A stretch of 64,000 bases of DNA from VRUE01 sp963718755 (GCA_963718755.1 OY970376.1:496001-560000), one strand, 5' to 3'; positions 1 through 10,017 are shown, counted from the first letter of the stretch. Made by a program: numbers and translations. Notes: generated by a model not told the origin, from the sequence alone.

Positions 1-67
1 CCTCGCGCGGGTGGCCCTGTGCCTCGTCGTAGACATAGCCGCAGCCGGGGCAGCGAAAGGCGCTCAC
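1..67 (-). CDS. Rubredoxin, N-terminal part (cut by window edge)
   Basis: Only the first 22 codons lie in the window. They read VSAFRCPGCGYVYDEAQGHP..., which carries the first CxxCGY iron-binding knuckle of rubredoxins followed by the usual YDE segment. Rubredoxin is the small Fe(Cys)4 electron carrier that feeds AlkB-type alkane hydroxylases. The GTG start overlaps the alkB TGA stop as GTGA, so the two genes are translationally coupled, which supports the functional link. The second CxxC knuckle lies outside the window and cannot be checked. Confidence 0.85.
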   Translation of the reverse strand, partial: MSAFRCPGCGYVYDEAQGHPRE

Positions 68-1266
68 GATGCCGCCGCCCCATAGCGCGCCAGCACCTTG
101 CGCTGCGCCCGCGGCTGGATGTTTGCGCGGTCGAGGTCGCCGCCGTAATGATCGAGCAGGCGCCGGTCCATCACCCGCCGCCAGATCGGCGGGAACCAGG
201 CGAGCACGATCATCCCCGCGTAGCCGGTCGGCAGCTGCGGCGCCTCGTCGACGTGGCGCAGCGACTGGTAGCGGCGAGTCGGGTTGGCGTGGTGGTCGCT
301 GTGGCGCTGCAGGTGGTAGAGCAGGACGTTGGAGGCGACGTTATTGCTGTTCCAGCTGTGCTCGGGACGGCAGCGCTCGTAACGCCCGTCCTCTTTCTTC
401 TGCCGCATCAACCCGTAGTGCTCGAGGTAGTTGACGACCTCGAGCAGGGAGAAACCCAGCACCGCCTGCAGCAGCAAGAAGGGCAGGACGACCGGCCCGA
501 AGACGATCGCCAGCAGCGAGAACAAGCCCACCGTCATCGCCCACGCCTGCAGGATGTCGTTGTGGATCGACCAGACGGAGTGGCCCATCCGCTCCAGGCG
601 CGCCCGCTCCAGGCCCCAGGCCGAGCTGACGCTGCCGGCGACGGTGCGCGGCAGGAAGGCCCAGAAGCTCTCGCCGAGGCGAGCGCTGGCCGGGTCCTCG
701 GGGGTGGCGACACGGACGTGGTGACCGCGGTTGTGCTCGATGAAGAAATGGCCGTAGCCGCTCTGCGCAAGGGCGACCTTGCTCAGCCACTTCTCCAAGT
801 CGGCCCGCTTGTGGCCGAGCTCGTGGGCGGTGTTGATCGCGATCCCGCTGACCATGGCCATCGTCAGCGCCAAGCCGATGCTGTCGACGGTCGAGAGACC
901 GCCGTCGGCCCACAGCCAGCAGGCGAAGGCCAGCCCCGCGTACTGGACCGGGATGAAGACGTAGGTGCACCAGCGGTAATAACGGTCCTGTTCGAGCCAC
1001 TTGATCACGCTGTCTGGTGGGTTCTCGGCGTCCATGCCGACGAGGAAATCAAGCACGGGGAAGATCACGAAGACGAGCATCGGGCCGTAGAACCAGAAGA
1101 CGCCGAGACCAGTCAAGGACACCAGGCCCCAAGCCAGGAAGGGGAGCATCGGCACGATCAGCCCCAGCAGCCAGGCGTAGCGCTTGGGGTCGGACCAGGC
1201 CGCGGGGTTCACCTCGACGTCCGCATGATCGTGATGGTGATGATGGTCGTGGGTGGCTGCCTCCAC
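64..1266 (-). CDS. alkB: Alkane 1-monooxygenase, AlkB family
   Basis: Integral-membrane non-haem di-iron hydroxylase expected to oxidise medium-chain n-alkanes to 1-alkanols, taking electrons from rubredoxin. The three histidine boxes of the family are present: HELGHK near residue 148, EHNRGHH near 177 and LQRHSDHHA near 319, plus the NYLEHYGL segment. About six hydrophobic membrane segments separate them. I chose the GTG start because AAGGAGG lies eight bases upstream; a longer frame to 1332 runs through the promoter palindrome and is unlikely. The protein is 400 residues, normal for the family, with a His-rich N-terminus (HDHHHHHDH) that is not part of the catalytic site. The rubredoxin gene follows with a 4-base overlap. 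Confidence 0.95.
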   Translation of the reverse strand: MEAATHDHHHHHDHADVEVNPAAWSDPKRYAWLLGLIVPMLPFLAWGLVSLTGLGVFWFYGPMLVFVIFPVLDFLVGMDAENPPDSVIKWLEQDRYYRWCTYVFIPVQYAGLAFACWLWADGGLSTVDSIGLALTMAMVSGIAINTAHELGHKRADLEKWLSKVALAQSGYGHFFIEHNRGHHVRVATPEDPASARLGESFWAFLPRTVAGSVSSAWGLERARLERMGHSVWSIHNDILQAWAMTVGLFSLLAIVFGPVVLPFLLLQAVLGFSLLEVVNYLEHYGLMRQKKEDGRYERCRPEHSWNSNNVASNVLLYHLQRHSDHHANPTRRYQSLRHVDEAPQLPTGYAGMIVLAWFPPIWRRVMDRRLLDHYGGDLDRANIQPRAQRKVLARYGAAAS

Positions 1267-1304
1267 GGCACTCCTCCTTGTCAGATCGCCTTCAATCGTC
1301 TGCT

Positions 1305-1335
1305 TAGTTGACAGATTAGCCCAGTTTGTCAACTA
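1305..1335. promoter_or_regulatory. Divergent overlapping promoters within an inverted repeat (alkB / secG)
   Basis: TAGTTGACA and its exact reverse complement TGTCAACTA are separated by 13 bases. Each arm contains a perfect -35 hexamer TTGACA. On either strand, 17 bases after TTGACA comes AACTA(A/G), a weak -10-like hexamer lying in the opposite arm. So the two strands could carry fully overlapping, opposed promoters: minus for alkB (predicted leader about 30 bases) and plus for secG (about 50 bases). It may equally be a repressor operator. The symmetry is seen directly; function is inferred. Confidence 0.6.
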
Positions 1336-1392
1336 GCGCAACACAAATGCCCGTTCTGTCCACGGCGTGCGATGCGAGCACGGCTCGCTACC

Positions 1393-1622
1393 ATGCGGCT
1401 CGTGTACACGCTCCTCGCATTCCTGCAGGTGATCATTGCCGGCATCGTGATCTTCCTAGTGCTCCTGCACTCGGGAAAAGACGCCGGCCTCTCCGGCGCC
1501 TTCGGCATCGGCGGCGGTGGCAGCTCCTTCGGCGGTGGCTCAATGGTCGAGCGCAACCTGGATCGAGCGACGATCTTCTTCTCGATCCTCTTCGTCGTCA
1601 ACACCCTGGTACTGCTGAAGCT

Positions 1623-1626
<4 letters not shown>
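1393..1626 (+). CDS. secG: Preprotein translocase subunit SecG
   Basis: Small accessory subunit of the SecYEG protein-conducting channel in the cytoplasmic membrane. The 77-residue product has the expected layout: a first membrane helix (LLAFLQVIIAGIVIFLVLL), a short Ser/Gly-rich cytoplasmic loop (GAFGIGGGGSSFGGGS), then a second helix ending in LVLLKL. The ATG giving MRLVYTLL was preferred over an in-frame ATG 21 bases upstream because it matches the usual SecG N-terminus, but neither has a strong ribosome-binding site. The gene ends with a 4-base overlap against convergent ccmF. Confidence 0.88.
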
Positions 1627-4029
<2,403 letters not shown>

Positions 4030-4040
<11 letters not shown>

Positions 4041-4443
4041 CCGTGTCGGAGCTCTTGGTGGTGAACTTCGACGGGCACTTGGTGACCAGGGTCTCGGGCT
4101 CGCCGACGAAGACCCCGCCCTCGACGGTGCCGTTGAGGATGATCTCGCGGCCGCCGCGGAAGGGGTCGGGGACGGTGCCGGTGTAGGTGACGGGGATGCT
4201 CTGGCTGGCGTCGTCGCGATCGGCGACGCGGAAGCGCATGCCCTCCCCCTCGCGGCTGACCGAGCCCTCGACCACCCTGCCGGTCAGCTGGTAGCTGGAG
4301 CCGGGCGCCGCGTCGAGCAGCTGCGAGGGCTCCTTGGCCTCGGTCGAAGCGCTGAACGAGGTGTAGACGAGGCCGACCGCGAGCAACACGGCGACGCCGA
4401 GCGCGACGATCAGCCGGACCTGTCGCTTGCGGGCGGGATCCAC
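4030..4443 (-). CDS. ccmE: Haem chaperone CcmE, cysteine-type variant
   Basis: Membrane-anchored OB-fold haem chaperone of cytochrome c System I, 137 residues. One N-terminal membrane helix (residues about 10-28) precedes the beta-barrel domain. In the classical protein a histidine in an HxxxY motif binds haem covalently. Here the corresponding stretch reads TKCPSKF, with Cys123 in the histidine position and Phe127 where tyrosine is usual. Cysteine-type CcmE (CxxxY) is known from some bacteria and archaea; the Phe is a further departure. The GTG start at VDPARKRQ places the protein directly before its membrane helix; a longer frame upstream runs into the hairpin region and was rejected. Confidence 0.88.
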
Positions 4444-4474
4444 GGGCCAGGGATTATCGCAAGGTGGGTGGGGG

Positions 4475-4543
4475 GAGCGAGCGCGCGGGGGTCGGCGGAC
4501 GCGCTTTCGCGCTGAGTGTCCGGCGACCCCCGCGCACTCGCTC
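4475..4543. repeat. Long inverted repeat between ccmE and the dehydrogenase gene
   Basis: Two 26-base arms (4475-4500 and 4518-4543) match at 24 of 26 positions. A small GCGC-TTTC-GCGC hairpin sits in the loop. It lies between two divergent start codons, so it is not a simple terminator. It could be an operator, a transcript leader structure or an extragenic palindrome. The rest of the 129-base gap shows no clear promoter. Confidence 0.75.
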
Positions 4544-4572
4544 TCGACAAGCCGAATTGAGAGAATCGACAG

Positions 4573-5280
4573 ATGGACGACAGCGACAGGGTGATGCTGA
4601 TCACCGGAGCTTCCAGTGGGATTGGTGCTGCTACGGCGCGGGCGGCTGCCGGGACGCACCGGCTGGTGCTTGCCGCGCGGCGCGTGGAGCCGCTACAGGA
4701 GCTGGTTGAGGAGCTCGGTGGCGAGGGGCGTGCGATTGCCGTTCAGTGCGACGTCACCGAGTGGGACGAGGTCGAGGCGATGGCTGCAGCCGCGCTGGAG
4801 ACCTTCGGCCGAATCGACGTCGTCTTCGCCAACGCCGGCTTCGGTGCCACCCGAGGCTTCCTCGAGGAGTCGCCGGAGCACTGGCGCTCGATGGTCCTGA
4901 CCAACGTCTATGGGGTCGCGCTGACGATCCGCGCCACTCTCCCCCACCTGCTCGAGCGTGGCGACGGCCACTTCGTCGTCACCAGCTCGGTCGCGGGGCG
5001 GCAGGCGCTGCCCGGCTCGCTCTACTCGGCGACCAAGTGGGCGGCGACGGCGATCGGCGAGTCGCTGCTGGGCGAGCTCCGCCAGATGCACGAGAACCAC
5101 GCGATCAAGGTGACCCTGATCGAGCCGGGAATGGTCGACACCCCGTTCTTCGACAGCCGGCCCGGCAAATGGGCGCTGCAGGACGACGACATCGCCCGCG
5201 CCGTGATCTACGCCCTGGAGCAGCCGGCCAACGTCGACGTCAACGAGATCCTGATCCGGCCGACCGGCCGACCGCGTTGA
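4573..5280 (+). CDS. Short-chain dehydrogenase/reductase
   Basis: Classical SDR, 235 residues, NAD(P)-dependent. The nucleotide-binding TGASSGIG motif is at about residues 11-18, followed by the NAG motif (FANAGFG), the catalytic Ser (VVTSSVAG) and the YxxxK pair (YSATKWA). The arginine pair in LAARR after the second strand favours NADP(H). The C-terminus resembles SDRs acting on acyl or sugar-derived alcohols (YALEQPANVDVNEILIRPT), but substrate cannot be read from sequence. It is a single gene, divergent from ccmE and convergent with a glycosyltransferase gene across a large hairpin. Confidence 0.9.
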   Translation: MDDSDRVMLITGASSGIGAATARAAAGTHRLVLAARRVEPLQELVEELGGEGRAIAVQCDVTEWDEVEAMAAAALETFGRIDVVFANAGFGATRGFLEESPEHWRSMVLTNVYGVALTIRATLPHLLERGDGHFVVTSSVAGRQALPGSLYSATKWAATAIGESLLGELRQMHENHAIKVTLIEPGMVDTPFFDSRPGKWALQDDDIARAVIYALEQPANVDVNEILIRPTGRPR

Positions 5281-5396
5281 AGGGCGGTTCCGGCAGGGCT
5301 TCCACTTAACTTTTTCGGTGAATCGCCAGTGGGCTGACGCCCCGCAGCCAACACCGAAAAAGTACAAGACGTTTCAGCCCTACCGGAACCGCCTTT
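5280..5396. repeat. Nested hairpin between convergent genes, probable bidirectional terminator
   Basis: Outer arms 5280-5300 and 5376-5396 are almost fully complementary (one G-T and one C-A position). Inner arms 5309-5320 (ACTTTTTCGGTG) and 5352-5363 are a perfect 12-base inverted repeat, and GGGCTGACGCCC in the centre gives a third small stem. The right outer arm overlaps the last codon of the glycosyltransferase gene. T-runs flank the inner stem on both strands, as expected for a terminator read from both sides. Confidence 0.75.
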
Positions 5397-6417
5397 ATCG
5401 CAGCAGCAGAAGGACGACCCGCCAATAGGTGCGTAGAGCCAAGCGCACCGGAAGCGAGCGGGCGACGGCCGGTATGAAGGGTGAGTCGAGGTCGGGGGTT
5501 AGCCAGGCGGCGAACTCAGCTGGGCTCACTTTGCGCGTGGCCTGCACCTGCCGGCGCTCGCGCAGCAGGCGGGGCAGCCAGCGGATGACTTCGCCGATCG
5601 CGGCAAGTTTCTGCCTGCCCCAGCCGGCCGCGATCGAGGCGGGGATCAACGCCAGCTCGGTCAGGATCAAAGCCGGGGCGAGCAGAGCCAGCAGGCGCGT
5701 CGGGTAGACGCGGATCAGGAAGGCCCAGCGGTTGCGCTCGAGCCAGCGCCACTTGTGCTCACGGGCGCCGAACTCGTAGTCGTGATCGACGATCGCTGCC
5801 GGCTCAACCCCCAACGCGCCGCCGCCGAGGCGCAGTCGCAGCGAGAGGTCGACGTCCTCGTGGTAGAGGAAGAAGCGTTCGGGGAAACCGCCGAGCCGCT
5901 CCCAGGTGCGGCGGGGAATCGCCAGGCAGGCGCCGGAGAGCGCCGCAACCTCTCCCGCCACCGGTGCCGCCGCGATCGGCTCTCCATGACCGCCGGCCCA
6001 GACAATGCCGGTGAAGTGAACCGGGTTTCCGGCCGAGTTGATCGTCCTGCCGTCGCCGTCGGCGACCAGCGCCTGCCAGGCGGCCCAGCCGCGCTGCTCT
6101 ACCCAGGGACGCCTGATCGCCTCGCCAAAGCCGGGCCGCGGCGCTGCATCCGGGTTGAGCACGACGAGCAGGTCTCCCGACGCATGCCTCGCTCCCTCGT
6201 TGCAGCCGGCGGCGAAGCCGAGGTTGCCTCCAGTGCGCACGATCCGCGCCGCCGGCACCAGCGCCGCCACCGCCTCGGCGGTTCCGTCGGAGGAGTCGTT
6301 GTCGGCCAGGATCAGCTCGTCCCCCTCCCCCAGCTCCGGCAGCAGCGCGGGCAGGGTCCGCGCCAGCTCCTCGTGGCTGTTCCAGGCGACTATGAGGACC
6401 GAAAGCGTCGGGCGCAC
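5395..6417 (-). CDS. Glycosyltransferase family 2
   Basis: GT-A fold glycosyltransferase, 340 residues. The N-terminal region has LSVLIVAWNSHEE and ADNDSSDGT, the GT2 nucleotide-sugar site, then GGNLGFAAGCNEG and LLVVLNPDA, which provides the metal-binding acidic residues. The acceptor-side YHEDVDLSLR motif follows near residue 185. This pattern is typical of rhamnosyl- and related transferases used in surface polysaccharide assembly. A hydrophobic stretch (LLALLAPALILTELALIP) near residue 245 suggests membrane association. No polysaccharide genes adjoin, so donor and acceptor are unknown. Confidence 0.88.
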   Translation of the reverse strand: MRPTLSVLIVAWNSHEELARTLPALLPELGEGDELILADNDSSDGTAEAVAALVPAARIVRTGGNLGFAAGCNEGARHASGDLLVVLNPDAAPRPGFGEAIRRPWVEQRGWAAWQALVADGDGRTINSAGNPVHFTGIVWAGGHGEPIAAAPVAGEVAALSGACLAIPRRTWERLGGFPERFFLYHEDVDLSLRLRLGGGALGVEPAAIVDHDYEFGAREHKWRWLERNRWAFLIRVYPTRLLALLAPALILTELALIPASIAAGWGRQKLAAIGEVIRWLPRLLRERRQVQATRKVSPAEFAAWLTPDLDSPFIPAVARSLPVRLALRTYWRVVLLLLR

Positions 6418-6445
6418 CGACGCCGCAGGCTATTCGGTCCTCGCC

Positions 6446-6495
6446 GACGTGCCGGTGGAACGAGGTCCATATGGACCTCGTTCCACCGGCACGTC
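6446..6495. repeat. Perfect 50-base palindrome
   Basis: Two 25-base arms meet with no spacer at the CAT|ATG centre (6470/6471). It lies between the stop of the large secreted-protein gene and the start of the glycosyltransferase gene, both on the minus strand. As RNA it would form a very stable hairpin; as DNA it could extrude a cruciform. No T-run follows, so intrinsic termination is not assured. It may separate the two transcription units. Confidence 0.85.
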
Positions 6496-6503
6496 TGTTC
6501 GGG

Positions 6504-9482
6504 CTACCGTCGCTTTTTGCCGCAGGCGGTGCGCAGCCGCAGCTTCAGGTTCCGTTTCTTGCCGTTCTGGGCTTTGAAGCGGACGATCGCGCGCGGACCG
6601 CGGCGTTTCGCCTTGCTCGTGCTCGCGCCTCTGCCTTTGGCACCGGCTCGTTTGCGCGGGCACTGGTTGCTGGAGTTGACAAGGAGCCCTTTGGGCCCGC
6701 CGCGAAGCGTGAGGATGAATTTGGAGACGGGTACGTCGGGGACGATGTCGAAGGTGTTGCGGATGCGGCCGCGGATGCTGTCGGTGCGGCTGACCAGCTC
6801 GAGATCGACTTGGCCGTGGAGGTCGGCGACCAGATCCGGCAGGGTGTTGTTGGAGGAACGCAGGTAGATCGGCCCGCTCACCGGATCGTCGAGCAGCGGC
6901 GAGAAGGCGCGCGCATTGCCGTAGATCGATTTTTTCGGACAGTCGTTGGCGGCAAACTGCACCCGCGTGCAGACCTTCGCCAGGTTTGCCTGGTCGAGGA
7001 TCAGCGAGCGCGGCAGGATCGTCGCCGCGCGGGCGATGTTGGCATCGCCTTTGCGCGGCAGCAGCACCGCCCGCAGCTTCGGGTTCTTCGCGCGCCGCAT
7101 GCCACCGAAGAGGCGCAGGAAGAGTTTCGGCCGGAAGCCGAGTTGCTCGCAGCCGTTGACTTTGAATGGAGCCGAGACAGCCGCAGGGACGAAGGCAGCC
7201 GGGTCGAGCGGGTTGGCGCCGCCGCCGAGCAGCGCTCCGTCGAAGCTGAGCTGCGAGCAGTTGGTCCCGGTGAGCGTGAAGTCATTGCGGTTGAGCACGA
7301 CGGCGATCGAGCGGATGTCGAGCGTGGCACCGCCGTAGACGTGCGGGATCGGGTCGGACACGGCGCGCACCCGAGCCGTGCGGGGCTCGAGCGAGAGCGC
7401 CACCCTCACCACGACCGTGCCGAGATCGAACGGCCCGGCCGTGGCGGGGGTGATCACTGCCAGGGAAAGGGGGGCGCCTTTGTAGCGCCCGGTGAGGAAG
7501 ACCTGACCGCTGATCCCAATCGGCGAGGGGCCGCTGCCCGCTTTGATGTCGGCGCGACCGATCCGGCTGGAGGCCGGGCAGCTGGATTTGGCGGCCTCGG
7601 CGGTGCCGCTGTTCGCAGCGGCGGCGGCCAGGGCGGCATTGGAGCAGGATTTGACCCCGGCCAGCTTCGCCACCAGGCCCGGCGGCAGAGTCACGTCCAC
7701 GCCTTTCAGCTCCTGGTTGCCATCCGCGCGGGCGATGTTCATGCGCAGCGGGCTGAACGTGGCCGCTTTGTGATTGTTGGTGTCGGCATCGAAACCAAGC
7801 GAGAACGGCCGCTCGGCCATCGTTTTCGGGCAGCTGCCGCCACCCGGGGCGGCGCTGAGCGAGAAGGCGGAAGTGTCGGACACAGTCGAGTTGGCGGAGG
7901 GTCCTCCCTCGGCGCCGACCGGCACCGTGCCCAGGGCGCTCGACCATGGCGTCATCTGCGTGCCGGTCGTGTTCGGCCCGCAGGTCGGAGGGCTGGTCAG
8001 GACCGCCTTCGGCCCACCGTTCAGCTTGATCCGGAACGACTCGAACGGCACCTGGGGCAGACCGGGGAGAGGAACACTCCCAAGCGCCCCGTCGTCGAAG
8101 GTGGTCGTCACCTGGCCGGTCTGGGGATTGACGCTCGCCCTGCCCAGCAGGCGGGCCGAGATGTCGTAGCGGCTCGACTCGGCGACGACGAAGATCCGGT
8201 AGAGGTTGCCCGAGGCGGGGTCGCGATCGAGCTGGTTGCCGACGTAGACCGGGCCGCTGAGCGAGCCGTCCGGCAGCGGCGGCGTGTCGACCTCGACCGT
8301 GCCGATCTGCGACGCCGCCGGGCAGGCCACCGGCTCGCGGCTGCCCTTGTTGAACTGAGCGTCGGTGCAGGCGACGAGCCCGTTCGCAGCCGAGGGATTG
8401 AGGCCCATCCCGGCCGGCAGGGTGACCTTGGCGCTGCGCACATGGGAGGTCCCCTGGTTGCCTCCTCCAGTGACCTCCGGCAGCTCGACGGTCACCGTCG
8501 CGCCGGAGGGGGAGTCGGTCTGAGCCGTATTCGGATTGGTCGCGATCGAAGGGTCAAAGGGGATCGAGTCGCATTTTTTCGGCGAGGTTTCGAAGTCACC
8601 CGGTTTGCGCGGGATCTTCGACTCGACGAAGGCCGAGCCGTTGGGGAAGTTCGGGTCCATGTTCGGCGCCTCATAGGCGTCGGCCCGCAGGTAGGTCGAG
8701 TAGATGTGCTCAAACGGCGTCCCTGGCGTGGCCGGTCCCAGACAGGTGGTGGGCGTCGTGATGAAGGTGCCGTCGGGGCCGGCAGTGCCGTCAAAGACGA
8801 GGCGATTTTTCGCGATCCTGGCGGCTTCGCCCAAGAGCGGCAAGGTCGGCAGGTCGAGTTTGGCAACGTGAATCGTGAAGTACTCGTGGTAGTCGCTCTC
8901 CCAGGCGACGTCCGCCTCGAGAAAGACGTCGTTGCCCAGGAGACTGAGGCCGAACCGAGCTGGTTCGCCCTCATTGGGAACGATGTTGAAGACGTCGGCC
9001 CGCGGCAGCGTGAGCGAAAAGCCGGTGAAGGGGTTGGTGGCCGTCACTTCACTGATCCCGACTTTCGAAGCGGGCGGGCAGGTGGACGGGCTCTCTCCGG
9101 GATCGAGCTCGCATTGCTCCGCCGATGATTGGGGATTTACGGTCAGACCCGCCGGCAAGTCGACGCGGACGGTGCGGAGGTTGCCGATCGGAGTGGGACC
9201 CAGCGGCGGACCGGTTTCAGTGTTGACGATGAACTGCGTGAAGCCTTTTGGTGGATGGCCGGCAGCCTGTTCGAAGAAGAGCTCAGGCGTCGCGACCGAG
9301 CATTGACCCGGAGGAAGAGGATCTTCTTTACAGGTGCCTGCCTGCCACGGACTGTTGACCTGGGGATCGTCGGGATTCTGCGGGCCGATGATGTCGGCGC
9401 TCGCAGCGGGGGCTGCGAAGGCCGCCACCAAGGTCAAGATCGCCGCTGCCAGCGCTGCACGCCATCCCGCTACCCGCCTCAT
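6504..9482 (-). CDS. Large secreted protein, paralogue of the 16.0-19.3 kb protein
   Basis: 992 residues with a Sec signal peptide (AALAAAILTLVAAFAAPAASA) and no later membrane helix. The body is built of repeated beta-rich segments with phrases such as LPAGLTVNP, CPPASKVG and GPVYVGNQL, which recur in modified form (LPAGMGLNP, CPAASQIG; LPPGLVAKL, CPASSRIG). Each unit has a 'lower bound, cysteine, name, product' rhythm and paired cysteines. The C-terminus is strongly basic (NGKKRNLKLRLRTACGKKRR). The protein at 16001-19318 shares this order, for example YKGAPLSLAV.TPA.AGPFDLGTVVVR. I do not recognise a function; a cell-surface or wall-bound role is plausible. A small regulator gene is divergent 103 bases upstream. 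Confidence 0.85.
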   Translation of the reverse strand: MRRVAGWRAALAAAILTLVAAFAAPAASADIIGPQNPDDPQVNSPWQAGTCKEDPLPPGQCSVATPELFFEQAAGHPPKGFTQFIVNTETGPPLGPTPIGNLRTVRVDLPAGLTVNPQSSAEQCELDPGESPSTCPPASKVGISEVTATNPFTGFSLTLPRADVFNIVPNEGEPARFGLSLLGNDVFLEADVAWESDYHEYFTIHVAKLDLPTLPLLGEAARIAKNRLVFDGTAGPDGTFITTPTTCLGPATPGTPFEHIYSTYLRADAYEAPNMDPNFPNGSAFVESKIPRKPGDFETSPKKCDSIPFDPSIATNPNTAQTDSPSGATVTVELPEVTGGGNQGTSHVRSAKVTLPAGMGLNPSAANGLVACTDAQFNKGSREPVACPAASQIGTVEVDTPPLPDGSLSGPVYVGNQLDRDPASGNLYRIFVVAESSRYDISARLLGRASVNPQTGQVTTTFDDGALGSVPLPGLPQVPFESFRIKLNGGPKAVLTSPPTCGPNTTGTQMTPWSSALGTVPVGAEGGPSANSTVSDTSAFSLSAAPGGGSCPKTMAERPFSLGFDADTNNHKAATFSPLRMNIARADGNQELKGVDVTLPPGLVAKLAGVKSCSNAALAAAAANSGTAEAAKSSCPASSRIGRADIKAGSGPSPIGISGQVFLTGRYKGAPLSLAVITPATAGPFDLGTVVVRVALSLEPRTARVRAVSDPIPHVYGGATLDIRSIAVVLNRNDFTLTGTNCSQLSFDGALLGGGANPLDPAAFVPAAVSAPFKVNGCEQLGFRPKLFLRLFGGMRRAKNPKLRAVLLPRKGDANIARAATILPRSLILDQANLAKVCTRVQFAANDCPKKSIYGNARAFSPLLDDPVSGPIYLRSSNNTLPDLVADLHGQVDLELVSRTDSIRGRIRNTFDIVPDVPVSKFILTLRGGPKGLLVNSSNQCPRKRAGAKGRGASTSKAKRRGPRAIVRFKAQNGKKRNLKLRLRTACGKKRR

Positions 9483-9585
9483 CCGATCTCCTTGCCTCGG
9501 GCCATACTTAAAATTAGATTACCCGATTTTGATGATCTGAGCTATTATTTTTAGGTATTCCCCAGTCAACGAAAGTGAGGTAGTT
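9483..9585. promoter_or_regulatory. AT-rich divergent promoter region
   Basis: About 55 bases (9503-9558) are strikingly AT-rich for this genome, with runs such as TTAAAATTAG and TATTATTTTTAG. The segment separates the start of the large secreted-protein gene (minus) from the small winged-helix regulator (plus), so it probably holds both promoters and the regulator's binding site. No clean palindrome longer than a few bases was found. The regulator's GTG start has GTGAGG eight bases upstream. Confidence 0.5.
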
Positions 9586-9885
9586 GTGAATTGGGAACGC
9601 CTGGCTCGTGCCAATACCCACCCACTCCGCGTCTCAATCCTGGAAGTGCTCGGGATGGACGGCGGCAGGACGCTGTCACCTAAAGACCTCAGCCTGGAGC
9701 TGCAAGCCCCGCTGAGTACGGTCAACTACCATGTGACCGAGCTGCGGCACTCCAATCTGGTCGAAGTCGTCGACGAACAACAGGTCCGCGGCGCGATCGA
9801 GCACTTCTACCGCGTGGTCGAGCAATCCGAGAACGGACGCCGCCGGAGGGGGAGTCGAAAAGCGGCCCAACGGGCGCGCGCCTGA
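9586..9885 (+). CDS. Small winged-helix regulator (ArsR-like)
   Basis: 99 residues. The first 80 match an ArsR/HTH_20-type winged helix: HPLRVSILEVLG as helix 1, LSPKDLSLELQAPLSTVNYHVTELRHSNLVEVVD as the helix-turn-helix and wing, then YRVV. No metal-binding cysteines are present, so it is not a classical metal sensor. The tail is basic and Arg-rich. It is divergent from the large secreted-protein gene, whose expression it may control. A stable hairpin follows the stop codon. Confidence 0.8.
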   Translation: MNWERLARANTHPLRVSILEVLGMDGGRTLSPKDLSLELQAPLSTVNYHVTELRHSNLVEVVDEQQVRGAIEHFYRVVEQSENGRRRRGSRKAAQRARA

Positions 9886-9901
9886 GACGAGACCACGACT
9901 G

Positions 9902-9936
9902 GCAAGCGGAGGCCGGCCCAAGCTGCCTCCGCTTGC
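9902..9936. terminator. Hairpin between the regulator gene and tRNA-Gly
   Basis: GCAAGCGGAGGC and its perfect reverse complement flank an 11-base loop. The element follows the plus-strand regulator stop and lies just 3' of the minus-strand tRNA, so it may terminate both. No strong T-run is present. Confidence 0.6.
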
Positions 9937-9944
9937 TGGGATAA

Positions 9945-10017
9945 AGCGGACGACCGGTCTCGAACCGGCGACCTCGAGCTTGGGAAGCTCGCGCTCTACC
10001 AACTGAGCTACGTCCGC
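9945..10017 (-). tRNA. tRNA-Gly(CCC)
   Basis: The minus strand folds as a complete cloverleaf of 73 bases. The acceptor stem is GCGGACG paired with CGTCCGC; the D-arm reads GCTCAGTTGGTAGAGC; the anticodon stem CGAGC/GCTCG carries the loop TTCCCAA; the T-arm reads CCGGTTCGAGACCGG. The anticodon CCC (complement of 9982-9984) decodes GGG glycine codons, and the discriminator base is T, as usual for bacterial tRNA-Gly. The 3' CCA is not encoded. Confidence 0.95.

Noticed and set aside
6471..9128. A plus-strand frame of about 885 codons opposite the large secreted-protein gene
   Set aside because: Its residues are Arg/Gly/Ala-rich with no motifs; it is the shadow of a high-GC gene. The opposite strand has a signal peptide and internal repeats.
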